DNA of 64,000 nt, taken from assembly GCA_002713215.1 (NCBI GenBank), contig PAVO01000024.1, positions 1 through 64,000 on the forward strand, in the 5' to 3' direction. Positions within the stretch are counted from its first letter, which is position 1. Each line of letters opens with the position of its first letter. This stretch comes from Crocinitomicaceae bacterium (GTDB lineage Bacteria; Bacteroidota; Bacteroidia; Flavobacteriales_G; Salibacteraceae). Below the pieces are notes generated by a model that ran no database searches, was not told the origin of the DNA, and worked only from the letters and a program-made list of their open reading frames with translations. This document shows positions 44,165 to 52,973 of the stretch, in pieces. A program made the translations under genes and the position numbers.

Positions 44165-46225
44165 ATGAATGAGTTCTTAAATAAATTGCGCCACAGCCAG
44201 GACCTGTTTTTTAAAGCGTCCGTGCTTCTTATGGCTTCGGTTGTTATTGTCTTTTTAATGCCCAAGGAGGCTAAGTTCAAGTATGAATTTCAGAAAGGCA
44301 AACCCTGGCTCCACGAAAATCTGTACGCTCCCTATGATTTTGCTGTTCTAAAATCGGAAGATGAACTAAAGCAGGAAGAAAAAGCAATTCGCGAAAAGGC
44401 AAGCCAATATTACGTGCAGGATGAGGCCGTAACGGAAAAGGCGTTGTACAATTTCAACAACAACGTACTTAACCAACTGGATACGCTTAAGGTAAAAGAG
44501 CACAAGAAGTACCTCGAAATAGTACCGCTTGGAATTGAGTTATTGAAAAAAATCTACAAACAGGGAATCATTCAACCAACGGAAAGTGAGAATAACTCAG
44601 AGCTTATTACCCTATTGGTTGATAATGAAACCGTAGAAAGGGAACGAAGCGACTTTCATACCATTGGAACGGCTACCAGCTTTCTTTCCAGTGAGTCTCA
44701 AAAGCTAAAAAGGAACGATGGGGAACTCTTGCTCAATCTTATACTGGACAATGTATACCACAACGTACTCTTCGATGAGGAGACCACACGCAAAGTATTG
44801 CAAAGCCGATTGGACAAACTGTCGAAAACTAAAGGGAAGGTTGAAAAGAAACAATTAATCATCAGCAAGGGACAGGTAGTCAATGAAGAACTCTGGCTTC
44901 AATTGCAATCGCTTAAAAAGGAATACGAGTTAAAGCAGGGAGGAGAAAAGAACTTCTTGCTCATACTTGCCGGGCAGGTGCTTATTGTGGGTATGATCTT
45001 CCTGGTTATGGTCTTGTTTTTAAGCCTGTTCCGCCAAAATATAATTAACGTAAACAATCGGGTACTTTTTATCGTGGTAAGCTTTACCATAACCGTGTTA
45101 ATGGGAATGATCCCCTTGTATTTTGAGCAGGTTCCTATCTATGCTCTCCCCTTTTGTATCCTGCCTATTCTTATAAAATCTTTCTACGACGAATTACTGG
45201 CTTCTTACGTGTACTTCCTGGCTGTTATTCTCATTGGATTTTACGCACCCAATGGGTTCGAATTTGTGTTCTTACAATGCATTGCCGGGCTTATTGCCGT
45301 TTTTTCTTTGGTGAGCTTAAGAAAGCGATCTCAGCTGCTTACCACGGTACTAATCATTTTCCTTACCTATGCTCTATGTGACCTGGCCATTTTAATTGTA
45401 CAGGAAGGCAATTGGCAAAACATTAAGATCGAAAATTTCTATTGGTTTGGTGCCAGTGCCATTCTTACCTTGTTGGTATACCCCTTAATCTATATCTACG
45501 AAAAGATTTTTGGATTCCTTTCAGACGTAACCCTAATGGAAATTGCTGATACCAACTCTCCCCTGCTGCGCCAGCTTTCAACGGAGGCACCAGGTACTTT
45601 TCAGCATAGCATGCAGGTAGCCAACTTAGCCGAAAAGGCCATCCTAAAAATTGGTGGTAATCCGTTGCTGGTTCGTACGGGTGCCCTCTACCACGACATT
45701 GGTAAAATGGAAGCACCTCATTATTTTATTGAAAACCAGGTGGGCGGAATAAACCCCCACGACGACATTGAGCCGGAAGAAAGTGCCAGTATCATAATCA
45801 ATCATGTGATTAAAGGAATTGAAATGGCCAAGAAGCATAACCTTCCCGAGGTAATCATAGACTTTATTCGAACCCATCACGGTACCAGTACGGTTAAATA
45901 CTTCTTGTACCAATACAAGGAGCAACATCCGGATAAGGAATTGGACCTCTCCAATTTTACCTATCCCGGTCCCATTCCATTTAGTAAAGAAACTGCCGTT
46001 TTAATGATGGCAGATGCCTGCGAAGCGGCTTCCCGCAGTTTAAATGAATACAGCCAGAAATCCCTGACAAATCTGGTAACCAACATCATTGATGGACAAG
46101 CGAATGAAGGACAATTTGCCAATGCCAATATCACTTACAAGGATATTTCAACCATTAAAAACATATTTATCAATATGTTACAAAATATCTATCACGTTAG
46201 AATTGCCTACCCAAAATCCGCTTAA
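44165..46225 (+). CDS. 7TM-HD domain phosphodiesterase (PgpH-like)
   Basis: A 686-residue membrane protein. A first TM helix (about 18-36) precedes an extracytoplasmic 7TMR-HDED region (40-270), then seven transmembrane helices (about 275-460) and a cytoplasmic HD domain (about 480-670). The metal ligands are in HSMQVANLAEKA, YHDIGKME and FIRTHHGTS. PgpH-type proteins of this architecture hydrolyse cyclic di-AMP. The match in order and length is good. The gene is followed by tRNA-Ser(GCT). No cyclic di-AMP synthase is in the window. Confidence 0.93.
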   Translation: MNEFLNKLRHSQDLFFKASVLLMASVVIVFLMPKEAKFKYEFQKGKPWLHENLYAPYDFAVLKSEDELKQEEKAIREKASQYYVQDEAVTEKALYNFNNNVLNQLDTLKVKEHKKYLEIVPLGIELLKKIYKQGIIQPTESENNSELITLLVDNETVERERSDFHTIGTATSFLSSESQKLKRNDGELLLNLILDNVYHNVLFDEETTRKVLQSRLDKLSKTKGKVEKKQLIISKGQVVNEELWLQLQSLKKEYELKQGGEKNFLLILAGQVLIVGMIFLVMVLFLSLFRQNIINVNNRVLFIVVSFTITVLMGMIPLYFEQVPIYALPFCILPILIKSFYDELLASYVYFLAVILIGFYAPNGFEFVFLQCIAGLIAVFSLVSLRKRSQLLTTVLIIFLTYALCDLAILIVQEGNWQNIKIENFYWFGASAILTLLVYPLIYIYEKIFGFLSDVTLMEIADTNSPLLRQLSTEAPGTFQHSMQVANLAEKAILKIGGNPLLVRTGALYHDIGKMEAPHYFIENQVGGINPHDDIEPEESASIIINHVIKGIEMAKKHNLPEVIIDFIRTHHGTSTVKYFLYQYKEQHPDKELDLSNFTYPGPIPFSKETAVLMMADACEAASRSLNEYSQKSLTNLVTNIIDGQANEGQFANANITYKDISTIKNIFINMLQNIYHVRIAYPKSA

Positions 46226-46254
46226 AAAAGCTGCGTTAAACACGCAATAATTTC

Positions 46255-46284
46255 TTGCATGGGTAGCAATTAATTTTACTTTTG
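46255..46284 (+). promoter_or_regulatory. Consensus promoter for tRNA-Ser
   Basis: TTG (46255-46257), 19 bases, then TACTTTTG (46277-46284): an exact match to the Bacteroidota consensus, ten bases before the tRNA 5' end. Confidence 0.8.
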
Positions 46285-46294
46285 CGCACGTATT

Positions 46295-46381
46295 GGAGAG
46301 GTGCCTGAGTGGCCGAAAGGACTTGTTTGCTAAACAAGCGTACCTTAACGGGTACCCGGGGTTCGAATCCCCGTCTCTCCG
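46295..46381 (+). tRNA. tRNA-Ser(GCT)
   Basis: An 87-nt class II tRNA. The acceptor stem GGAGAGG pairs with TCTCTCC, the anticodon arm CTTGT-TTGCTAA-ACAAG gives anticodon GCT (46329-46331), and there is a long variable arm and the T loop GGTTCGAATCC. The 3' CCA is not encoded. The read is serine for AGC/AGU codons. A consensus promoter precedes it and a terminator follows within ten bases. Confidence 0.95.
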
Positions 46382-46388
46382 CAAACCC

Positions 46389-46424
46389 AAAAGCCTTGTT
46401 CTTGAAAAGAATAAGGCTTTTTTT
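46389..46424 (+). terminator. Terminator downstream of tRNA-Ser(GCT)
   Basis: Stem aaaagcctt (46389-46397) with aaggctttt (46413-46421), followed by a T run. It ends the tRNA transcript. Confidence 0.85.
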
Positions 46425-46465
46425 ATTTCTTGGAATCGAGCATTTAAAAGAAGATTAAGGAAATA

Positions 46466-47176
46466 ATGAAGCTAATAATTGAACATAAGGCGATATTGGT
46501 AAGAGATTTACAATGGAAGGTTAAAGACTTGGTGAAATTTGCAGAACGATTTGGGAAAATTCAAAATTATCCGTTTTCCAAAGGACATACGGAAAACCCT
46601 GGTGTATTAAAAATCATCAACAATCCTTTTGAAAAAAGAAAGTTTTCCAGTATTTGGCACTCTGACAGTACATATTTAGAGAACCCACCGGAATTTACAT
46701 TTCTATATGCGATTGACATCCCAGAAATTGGTGGAGATACAGTTATATCTAATACAGAGATGGCATATGAAAGTCTATCCTCAAAATTTCAAGAGTTTCT
46801 TAAAAACTTAGAAGGTGTTTATGTCTCCAATCTAAATAAAATTAAACGTTCGAAATATTTTAAAGGTGAAAATAAATTTCAAATTTTTAAAACCTGCCAT
46901 CCAATTATTCTACTGAACAAAGACTCAAAAAAGTACTCAATTTATGCTAACAGAGAACATACGTCACATATTAAAGACTTAAATGATAATAAAAGTAATG
47001 CAGTACTTAAACTTTTGCAAACGGTTGTTTCAAAACATGAATTTAGCTACAGAATAAATTGGAAGCCTGGTACGCTTGTAGTTTTCGATAACCGATCGAC
47101 ACAACATAGAGCCTTAGTCGATTATGACACCGAACCACGAACTTTGTATAGAATAACAATAAGGTTAAACAATTGA
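46466..47176 (+). CDS. TauD/TfdA-like 2-oxoglutarate dioxygenase
   Basis: A 236-residue Fe(II)/2-oxoglutarate-dependent oxygenase of the TauD family. The iron-binding HxD is in SIWHSDSTY and the second His in TQHRALVDY, followed by RTLYRITIRL, which holds the 2-oxoglutarate-binding Arg. It is shorter than the usual 270-300 residues, lacking the N-terminal part, so the true start or completeness is uncertain. Base composition is distinctly more AT-rich than the core genes around it, and it sits just behind a tRNA gene, suggesting horizontal gain. The substrate is unknown. Confidence 0.8.
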   Translation: MKLIIEHKAILVRDLQWKVKDLVKFAERFGKIQNYPFSKGHTENPGVLKIINNPFEKRKFSSIWHSDSTYLENPPEFTFLYAIDIPEIGGDTVISNTEMAYESLSSKFQEFLKNLEGVYVSNLNKIKRSKYFKGENKFQIFKTCHPIILLNKDSKKYSIYANREHTSHIKDLNDNKSNAVLKLLQTVVSKHEFSYRINWKPGTLVVFDNRSTQHRALVDYDTEPRTLYRITIRLNN

Positions 47177-47549
47177 TCAAATAATAACGTCTACAATAAG
47201 TGGTTCAATTTAATATTCATAAAAGTCGGGATACACATTCTAATAGGCAACTTGCAGCAGAGGTTAAAATAATGTTAGAATAAATACTATTTAATATGGG
47301 AATCATAAATAACTTTATGCTTTATTTTCAAGCTGCCTATTAATCTGATTAACTAGTAAATGATGAGAATAAAGATTTTAATGATTCGGATAGCTGAGGT
47401 TAGCTCTTTTTATAAAGACTAAAAATACACTCAAGTGCATTTTATAATTACATAAACTCATTTACTGGAATCTATAATATTAACAATCAGTATTTTGTTA
47501 TCAGTTACTTCTTAATTCACAACTTTGAACAACGCAAAAACAAAACTCT
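47177..47549. other. AT-rich intergenic stretch with terminal inverted repeat element
   Basis: No supported gene in 373 bases of very AT-rich DNA. It holds a 102-base element bounded by 14-base inverted arms, taataggcaacttg (47241-47254) and caagctgcctatta (47329-47342), which differ at one base. No target-site duplication or ORF is evident inside. A MITE-like remnant or a protein-binding structure are both possible. Confidence 0.6.
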
Positions 47550-48530
47550 ATGAAATCCCAAATAAAAACACTCCACCTCCCTACTGTAATCCAAAACCAC
47601 TCTCAGGAAATGTCTAACAAAGTAGTTGCCGTAACCGGTACTACAAGCGGAACAGGATTCATACTGGCACGGGAAGCTGCTAAAAAAGGAGCTACCGTAA
47701 TACTACTCAATCGAGAGAGTGAACGCTCTACAAATGCCTTAACACAACTTCAGGAATTGGTTCCCGATGGAAAATTCGATGCTATTGCCTGCGACCTGCA
47801 AAACTTTGAAAGCGTTCGCCAGGCTGCCCAGGCAATTCGTAATAAATACGAAGTTCTGGATGTCTTGGTAAACAATGCTGGTGTAATGGCTTTTAAAGAC
47901 ATCGCTACGGTTGACGGCTATGACGTACAAATGCAAACCAACGTTATCTCTCACTTTTTACTGACCAAAGAATTGTTTCCTCTATTAAAGAAAAGCTCAC
48001 AGGCAAGAATTGTAAACCATACTTCTATGGCCAGGCTGGGCAGCCCGTTAAACCCGGAGTACTTTATGAAAAAAGGCGGAGATTTAGGTGGTGATGGGAC
48101 TGATGAAGAAAACACGAGTTTTAGTGGTCCTCGTTGGGAACGATACCATCAAACCAAACTGGCCAATTGTGCCTTTACTTACGGTTTAAAATCAAAATTG
48201 GATCAAGCGGGCATTACGAATGTAATTCCCCTGTTAGCTCATCCCGGTTTTGCGTTAACCAACCTACAAGCCACCACAGCCACAGATGGAGGAATGGAAA
48301 AAAACTCAGACATGATGTCCCAGGCCCAAAGTGCTGAAGACGGTGCTTGTGGAATTATTAGAGCAGCCTTGGACCCCGATGCAAAATCAGGTAATTTCTA
48401 CGGTCCTTCCGGAAGAGGCTGGAAAGGATTTCCTGAATTGCTGGAACCAGAAGATTATATCCAAAGCGACTACACCGTTCAAACCAACTGGGAAGAATGT
48501 GAAAATGCGGTAGGAGCATTTACCATGTGA
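47550..48530 (+). CDS. Short-chain dehydrogenase/reductase
   Basis: A 326-residue SDR with an NAD(P)-binding motif TGTTSGTGF (about 30-38), the NNAGVMAF structural motif, the catalytic Ser in IVNHTSMAR and YHQTK (Tyr/Lys of YxxxK). The extended N- and C-termini match the retinol-dehydrogenase/WWOX-like or protochlorophyllide-reductase-like SDRs. NADP preference is suggested by LNRES after beta-2. The substrate is unknown. It lies alone in the accessory patch behind the tRNA. Confidence 0.9.
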   Translation: MKSQIKTLHLPTVIQNHSQEMSNKVVAVTGTTSGTGFILAREAAKKGATVILLNRESERSTNALTQLQELVPDGKFDAIACDLQNFESVRQAAQAIRNKYEVLDVLVNNAGVMAFKDIATVDGYDVQMQTNVISHFLLTKELFPLLKKSSQARIVNHTSMARLGSPLNPEYFMKKGGDLGGDGTDEENTSFSGPRWERYHQTKLANCAFTYGLKSKLDQAGITNVIPLLAHPGFALTNLQATTATDGGMEKNSDMMSQAQSAEDGACGIIRAALDPDAKSGNFYGPSGRGWKGFPELLEPEDYIQSDYTVQTNWEECENAVGAFTM

Positions 48531-48928
48531 CCAAAAAACAATTCTCATTCCCATGTCAATAAGGTTGTCAACACTTCAGCAAATTGCGTTTGAATTTGAA
48601 ATATCATTTTATAAGTTAAACCAAATTGATTCTATTCGATTTTTAAAAAGAAAATTCCTGCCACGCAGTAGGTGCTTAGTGAGTAGGGACGTTGAGGGCT
48701 TCGTCCCGCCTGTCCGAACTTAGCACATACAAGAGCAAGGGGTTTGAGTTTTAATATCGTGGCTTTTTGTTGCTTTTGTGCCATACAAAAGCAAAGCCTC
48801 CACGGCATCGCCTTCGCGTAGCTTCAGCGGAGCAAGGCTTGAGTGGCAAGATTGTTATAGTTGGTATAGATTAAGGCATTTAAGAATTCTAAAAGCATTC
48901 ATTTGGAGCAGTATACTATATTCGCTCC
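48531..48928. other. Hairpin-rich intergenic region
   Basis: No gene in 398 bases. From about 48655 to 48845 the composition is richer in GC than the flanks and holds three hairpins. The first has arms gtgcttagt (48672-48680) and acttagcac (48718-48726), with one mismatch. Nested inside is gggacg (48686-48691)/cgtccc (48702-48707). The third is gcttttgt (48772-48779)/acaaaagc (48785-48792). It looks like a dispersed repeat or RNA-forming element, though only one copy is visible here. Confidence 0.55.
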
Positions 48929-49504
48929 ATGTTCCAACGGTACTACCGTATTCTAAACATTGACCAAAATGCTGGCCCGGAAGAGGTAAAAAGAGCCTAT
49001 CGGCAAATCGCTAAAGAATGCCATCCGGATAGAAACCCGGACCCGGCTGCAACCCAGCGATTTATTGACGCAACTCAAGCGTATGAAAGAATCATTGAAA
49101 AACTTAAGCGCCCCCACCTCTACAAATACGCTTATTCAAAAGCTGCTTATCATAGGGCCAAAAAGAACGAGGTAAAAAGAAGAAAAAGCGGATACGAAGA
49201 ACACCCTGCCGATCGTGGAAGAAGGTATTCCAAAATGAACTACAAGAAGTACAAGCAAAAAAGTAGCGCCTTTACCGATACTCACAACTTTTGGATCTAT
49301 AGATTATTTTACTACAGTACGATTTTTTTCATTTGGACACTTTTATTAACGATAATAATAGTTTGCACAATTGCATTCATCGACTCTTTAGATCCAATAA
49401 TTTTATTTTTTTTAATCCCAATTATTTACGTTGCTACAAAATCTAACAAGTTCTTTCAAAACTGGAAAAAAGACTTTAAGAATGTTTTTAAGGACCAGGA
49501 TTAG
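48929..49504 (+). CDS. J-domain membrane protein
   Basis: A 191-residue protein with an N-terminal J domain (about 3-65; YYRILNIDQNAGPEEVKRAYR and the HPD motif in CHPDRNPDP) that would stimulate an Hsp70 ATPase. A basic linker (about 75-115) is followed by two hydrophobic segments (about 130-150 and 155-170). No Gly/Phe region or zinc finger is present, so this is a type III, membrane-anchored J protein rather than DnaJ itself. A TATATTCG element ends four bases before the ATG. The gene's end overlaps the convergent L,D-transpeptidase gene by four bases. Confidence 0.88.
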   Translation: MFQRYYRILNIDQNAGPEEVKRAYRQIAKECHPDRNPDPAATQRFIDATQAYERIIEKLKRPHLYKYAYSKAAYHRAKKNEVKRRKSGYEEHPADRGRRYSKMNYKKYKQKSSAFTDTHNFWIYRLFYYSTIFFIWTLLLTIIIVCTIAFIDSLDPIILFFLIPIIYVATKSNKFFQNWKKDFKNVFKDQD

Positions 49505-50244
49505 CGAAATTGGTATGCACCGGTAGAATTTACCGTAACCCTGGGAAGTACTTTATTCTCTTCAAAATAGCGAAACCCGGGTTCCAGGTTTTTCCAAAAC
49601 TCTATCAATCCCGCATTCGTTCGGTTAGCAAGGTACTTGACCTGCTTATTTCGATCATTCATTACAAACGGAAACAAGTGAACCGGTATTTTTAATTGAC
49701 CATTGTTTCTCGCTTCCACGGCCAATAAGTACAGCAGTTCTATTTTGTCATCGGTGAGTGGAATACAACCCACCGTTACACAATCTCCATGAATAAATAT
49801 GTCACCACCCAAGTTGGCTTTGTAACCCAATATTCGATCCGATGAATTGGGATAATTTATTCCAAGAGAAAGATGAAAGCTGCTCCAGGGGTTAAAACGA
49901 TCAATGTGATAGAATCCCTCCGGAGTTTGCAGGTCTCCCTGCTTTCGCTTGGGGCCTAATTCACCCGAAAACGAACAGAAATCAAACTTTTCAATTAGCT
50001 TATACTTCTCCTCGTTAGCGTCTTTTGCCCACAGCTCCAATACCCTTTCCGCTTTAAATACCCGGATAAAAATTTGAATGGTGCTGACATCCAGTTGATG
50101 CCTTTTTAAAATAGAATCAATCGTTGATTGCTTGTTGGCATATGCCTGTTTCACTCGCTGGTTTTTAAGTTGGTTGGTCTTGAATCCGGAATTTGGCGCA
50201 AACGCCAACAATATTACCAATAGACCTATAGATAGGAATTTCAT
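49501..50244 (-). CDS. L,D-transpeptidase (YkuD/YafK-like)
   Basis: A 247-residue exported protein with a signal peptide (FLSIGLLVILLAFAPNSGF). The YkuD catalytic motif reads DIFIHGDCVTVGCIPLTDDKI, with the His and the nucleophilic Cys in the usual HGxxxxxGC spacing. It cross-links or cleaves peptidoglycan stem peptides, or attaches proteins to the wall. The region before it (LGPKRKQGDLQTPEGFYHI) fits the YafK-type subgroup. The 3' end overlaps the convergent J-domain gene by four bases. Confidence 0.9.
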   Translation of the reverse strand: MKFLSIGLLVILLAFAPNSGFKTNQLKNQRVKQAYANKQSTIDSILKRHQLDVSTIQIFIRVFKAERVLELWAKDANEEKYKLIEKFDFCSFSGELGPKRKQGDLQTPEGFYHIDRFNPWSSFHLSLGINYPNSSDRILGYKANLGGDIFIHGDCVTVGCIPLTDDKIELLYLLAVEARNNGQLKIPVHLFPFVMNDRNKQVKYLANRTNAGLIEFWKNLEPGFRYFEENKVLPRVTVNSTGAYQFR

Positions 50245-50320
50245 AGTTTAATGAACGAAGTTCATTTGAGGTCTAGTATGATTCCGTGCAATCAATTTTC
50301 CTCTAGCGGCAAACCAGGTA

Positions 50321-50743
50321 CTAGCCTACCTCCCACTCCTTAGAGCTACGATAAACCGTTCCACGAAATTCAGCTACTTTTTCACCGCTGGCTTTTTTTA
50401 CCTCTACTGAATAGACAGCAATTTTATGAGAACGACTAACTTCACTCGCCCTGGCAATAATTTCATCTCCGGTAGTACATGAGCCAGTGTAATGAATTGA
50501 ATTCTCAACGGAAAGGCATTTGCGACCGTGTGAGTTAGCTGCAAAAGCAAGCGCAGAATCAGCCAGCGAAAAAGCAATTCCACCGTGGAGGATTCCAAAC
50601 CCATTCAACATTTCTTCCCGTACCTTCATTTTTAGTGTATTGGTTCCAACACCGTCCTCCACCCGCTCAATTCCCATCCATTTAGAAAATGGATCATTGT
50701 TGAACATTTGGTCGGTAATTAGTTTCGGCAATTCATTGTTCAT
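50321..50743 (-). CDS. PaaI-family hotdog thioesterase
   Basis: A 140-residue hotdog-fold acyl-CoA thioesterase. The family segment LHGGIAFSLADSALAFAANSHG (with the HGG loop and catalytic Asp) and the C-terminal VYSVEVKKASGEKVAEFRGTVYR are clear. PaaI releases free acids from phenylacetyl-CoA pathway intermediates; without other paa genes near, the substrate is uncertain. A -7-like TACATTTG (50761-50768) lies 17 bases upstream on the minus strand, between it and the divergent DUF5723 gene. Confidence 0.9.
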   Translation of the reverse strand: MNNELPKLITDQMFNNDPFSKWMGIERVEDGVGTNTLKMKVREEMLNGFGILHGGIAFSLADSALAFAANSHGRKCLSVENSIHYTGSCTTGDEIIARASEVSRSHKIAVYSVEVKKASGEKVAEFRGTVYRSSKEWEVG

Positions 50744-50808
50744 TACACGTAATTTTAAATCAAATGTAGCTCATTGAACCTATTATTTTTGCTCCGTTGG
50801 CTTATCGA

Positions 50809-52308
50809 ATGAGGATAATAAAGTTTGTATTACTTCTTCCTTTCCTGTTTTCACTGGTAACAAGTGGATCCGGACAACACTTAGGTGCTGCGACGGACAA
50901 CTATGTGACCACCCAGAAAGTAATCTACAATCCCGCGTCCATTGCAGATCCCAAACCGTTCGCAGACTTTCGAATATTTGGTGTGTCACAGCTATTGCAA
51001 AATACTTATGTCTATTTTCCAAGAGCCGATTTTAGCAGCGATCCGTTGGACAACTACGATCCAAATAAAAAATACAACCTTTACAGCGAAACCGATGTTT
51101 ATGCGCTTGCATTTACACGAGCAATAAAAAATAGGGCCTTTGGAATTAATATTCGAATACGGAACCATATCATTGGACGTAGGGTTCCCGCAAGTGTTGC
51201 CAAATTTGGTTTTGAAGGGTTGAGCTATGAGCCTCTTCGGGATCAACAATTCGATGAAAAAAGGTTCATGGTTAAAACCATGGGCTGGGGTGAGTTGGGC
51301 TTGTCCTATGCTCAAATTGTACAAAAAAGAGGAAATGCAATATTTACAGCTGGTGGAACACTAAAAATATTGAACGGCTTTTCCAACGTAGCTTTTATCG
51401 GCAGAGATTTTAACTATTCTACCGACACCAGTGACCTGGAGATGGCAAAATACACCGGTAAATTAGTACTTACCGTGCCCGGTGCCAATAAGGGATGGGG
51501 AACCGGGTTGGACCTGGGTGTGGAATACAAACGCATGCTGAGGGACGATAACGCCTACCACATTCCCCACCACATAAAAGGACATTGCCTGGTAAAGGAT
51601 TATAAATACAAGATTGGGGTTTCCATGATTGACCTTGGATTTATCAACTTCAAAAAGACCACGGCCAATTACAAGTTTGATGGTGACTCAATCAATTTAA
51701 TCGATTATGTCTCTTCTCCTCCCAGTGGGATTTCTGATATTGAACGAAAACTTGATGATGCAATTGCTAACTCAGGAGCAGATGTAGAAAAGAAGGATAG
51801 ATCATTTTCCACTCTTCCCTTAAGCTTTATTTTTCAGGGAGACTACAATTTCGAAAATCATTTTTACTTAAATGCTCAACTGCTGCTGGGAATTCAGCAG
51901 TACAATTTTGCTGGAGCTGAGCGCATGACCACTTTTACACTAACTCCACGTTACGAATTGAAAAAGCTAACATTTGCTATGCCCATTTCAGTTTATCGAT
52001 ACGGTAAACCAGGAGTTGGGTTTTACGCTCGTTTATGGTGGTTAAGTGTCGGTATGAACAATTTTATTCCGCTGGCATTTAAAAGGGATCTGTATAATGT
52101 AGACGTATATGCAAGCATCAACATTCCGCTATTTCATTCCAGGCCGTGCAAGGGATATGAATCGCACAAAGGAGATTATTGCCCCAAACCAAAACTCAAA
52201 ATCTTTAATTTTGGGCATAAGAAAGGCTCAAAAAGTAAGGGTAAGACTAAGAAAAGTCAGGACCGAAAGAAGATTATTCGAGTCAGGAGAAAACACAATA
52301 AGCGGTAA
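50809..52308 (+). CDS. DUF5723-like outer-membrane protein with basic tail
   Basis: A 499-residue exported protein. ATG 50809 gives a signal peptide (MRIIKFVLLLPFLFSLVTSG). The mature part begins with NYVTTQKVIYNPASIAD, like DUF5723 and related PorV/FadL-like barrels, and is beta-strand rich to about residue 450. The last 55 residues are strikingly basic (clusters such as KKGSKSKGKTKKSQDRKK), possibly periplasmic and wall- or DNA-binding. A -7 element TATTTTTG (50784-50791) precedes it. A DUF2461 gene follows after two bases. Confidence 0.75.
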   Translation: MRIIKFVLLLPFLFSLVTSGSGQHLGAATDNYVTTQKVIYNPASIADPKPFADFRIFGVSQLLQNTYVYFPRADFSSDPLDNYDPNKKYNLYSETDVYALAFTRAIKNRAFGINIRIRNHIIGRRVPASVAKFGFEGLSYEPLRDQQFDEKRFMVKTMGWGELGLSYAQIVQKRGNAIFTAGGTLKILNGFSNVAFIGRDFNYSTDTSDLEMAKYTGKLVLTVPGANKGWGTGLDLGVEYKRMLRDDNAYHIPHHIKGHCLVKDYKYKIGVSMIDLGFINFKKTTANYKFDGDSINLIDYVSSPPSGISDIERKLDDAIANSGADVEKKDRSFSTLPLSFIFQGDYNFENHFYLNAQLLLGIQQYNFAGAERMTTFTLTPRYELKKLTFAMPISVYRYGKPGVGFYARLWWLSVGMNNFIPLAFKRDLYNVDVYASINIPLFHSRPCKGYESHKGDYCPKPKLKIFNFGHKKGSKSKGKTKKSQDRKKIIRVRRKHNKR

Positions 52309-52310
52309 AT

Positions 52311-52973
52311 ATGTTCGATAAAGACTACCTCGATTTTTTTAAGGAATTAGCGGCTAACAACAAGAAGGAATGGTTTGATGAAAACCGTAAACGCTATGAA
52401 AAAAGTGTAAAGAAACCTTTTAACCTGTTTGTGACAGAATTGCTCAGCAAGGTTCGCGAACTTGACGATGAAGTTCAAATCCAGGCTAAAGATTCCATAT
52501 TTAGGATTAATAGGGACATTCGTTTTAGTGCCGATAAAACTCCATACAAATTGCATATGGCAGCTATTTTATCTCCCGGAGGAAGAAAAAATAAGGAGGT
52601 TCCCGGTTTGTACATTCAATCAAGTCCGGAGGAGATTAAAATTTATGGGGGTATACATATGGCTGGTAAAGACAACCTGTATGAATTAAGAAATTACATT
52701 GCTACAAATGGCAAGGAATTTACCAAGCTGATTAGCGACAAAAAGTTCACTTCTACCTTCGGGGAAATATTAGGGGATAAATCAAAACGGATTCCGCCCG
52801 AACTAAAAGAGGCGGCAGAGAAGCAACCTATGATTTACAATAAAGCTTTCTACTTTGTTCATACTTTACCTGCTGAAGCCATACTTGAAGACAACATTGT
52901 TGATACCATCATTGATCTATACAAAACCGCCCTTGACTTCAATCAATTTGTTCGAAAGGCCATTCATTATTAA
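52311..52973 (+). CDS. DUF2461 (TIGR02453) protein
   Basis: A 220-residue cytoplasmic protein of the DUF2461 family, recognised by FFKELAANNKKEWFDENRKRYEKSVKKPF and FRINRDIRFSADKTPYK. The family is widespread in Bacteroidota and Actinobacteria and has no established function. It lies two bases after the DUF5723 gene and overlaps the probable start of the following hydrolase by 26 bases. Confidence 0.92.
   Translation: MFDKDYLDFFKELAANNKKEWFDENRKRYEKSVKKPFNLFVTELLSKVRELDDEVQIQAKDSIFRINRDIRFSADKTPYKLHMAAILSPGGRKNKEVPGLYIQSSPEEIKIYGGIHMAGKDNLYELRNYIATNGKEFTKLISDKKFTSTFGEILGDKSKRIPPELKEAAEKQPMIYNKAFYFVHTLPAEAILEDNIVDTIIDLYKTALDFNQFVRKAIHY

Noticed and set aside
46178-46390. Minus-strand ORF with RRDGDSNPGYPLRYA near its N-terminus
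   Set aside because: It is antisense to tRNA-Ser(GCT); this is a common false protein made from the complement of a class II serine tRNA.
46381-48530. Integrated prophage or integrative element at tRNA-Ser(GCT)
   Set aside because: No integrase, no phage gene and no duplicated tRNA 3' end was found downstream.
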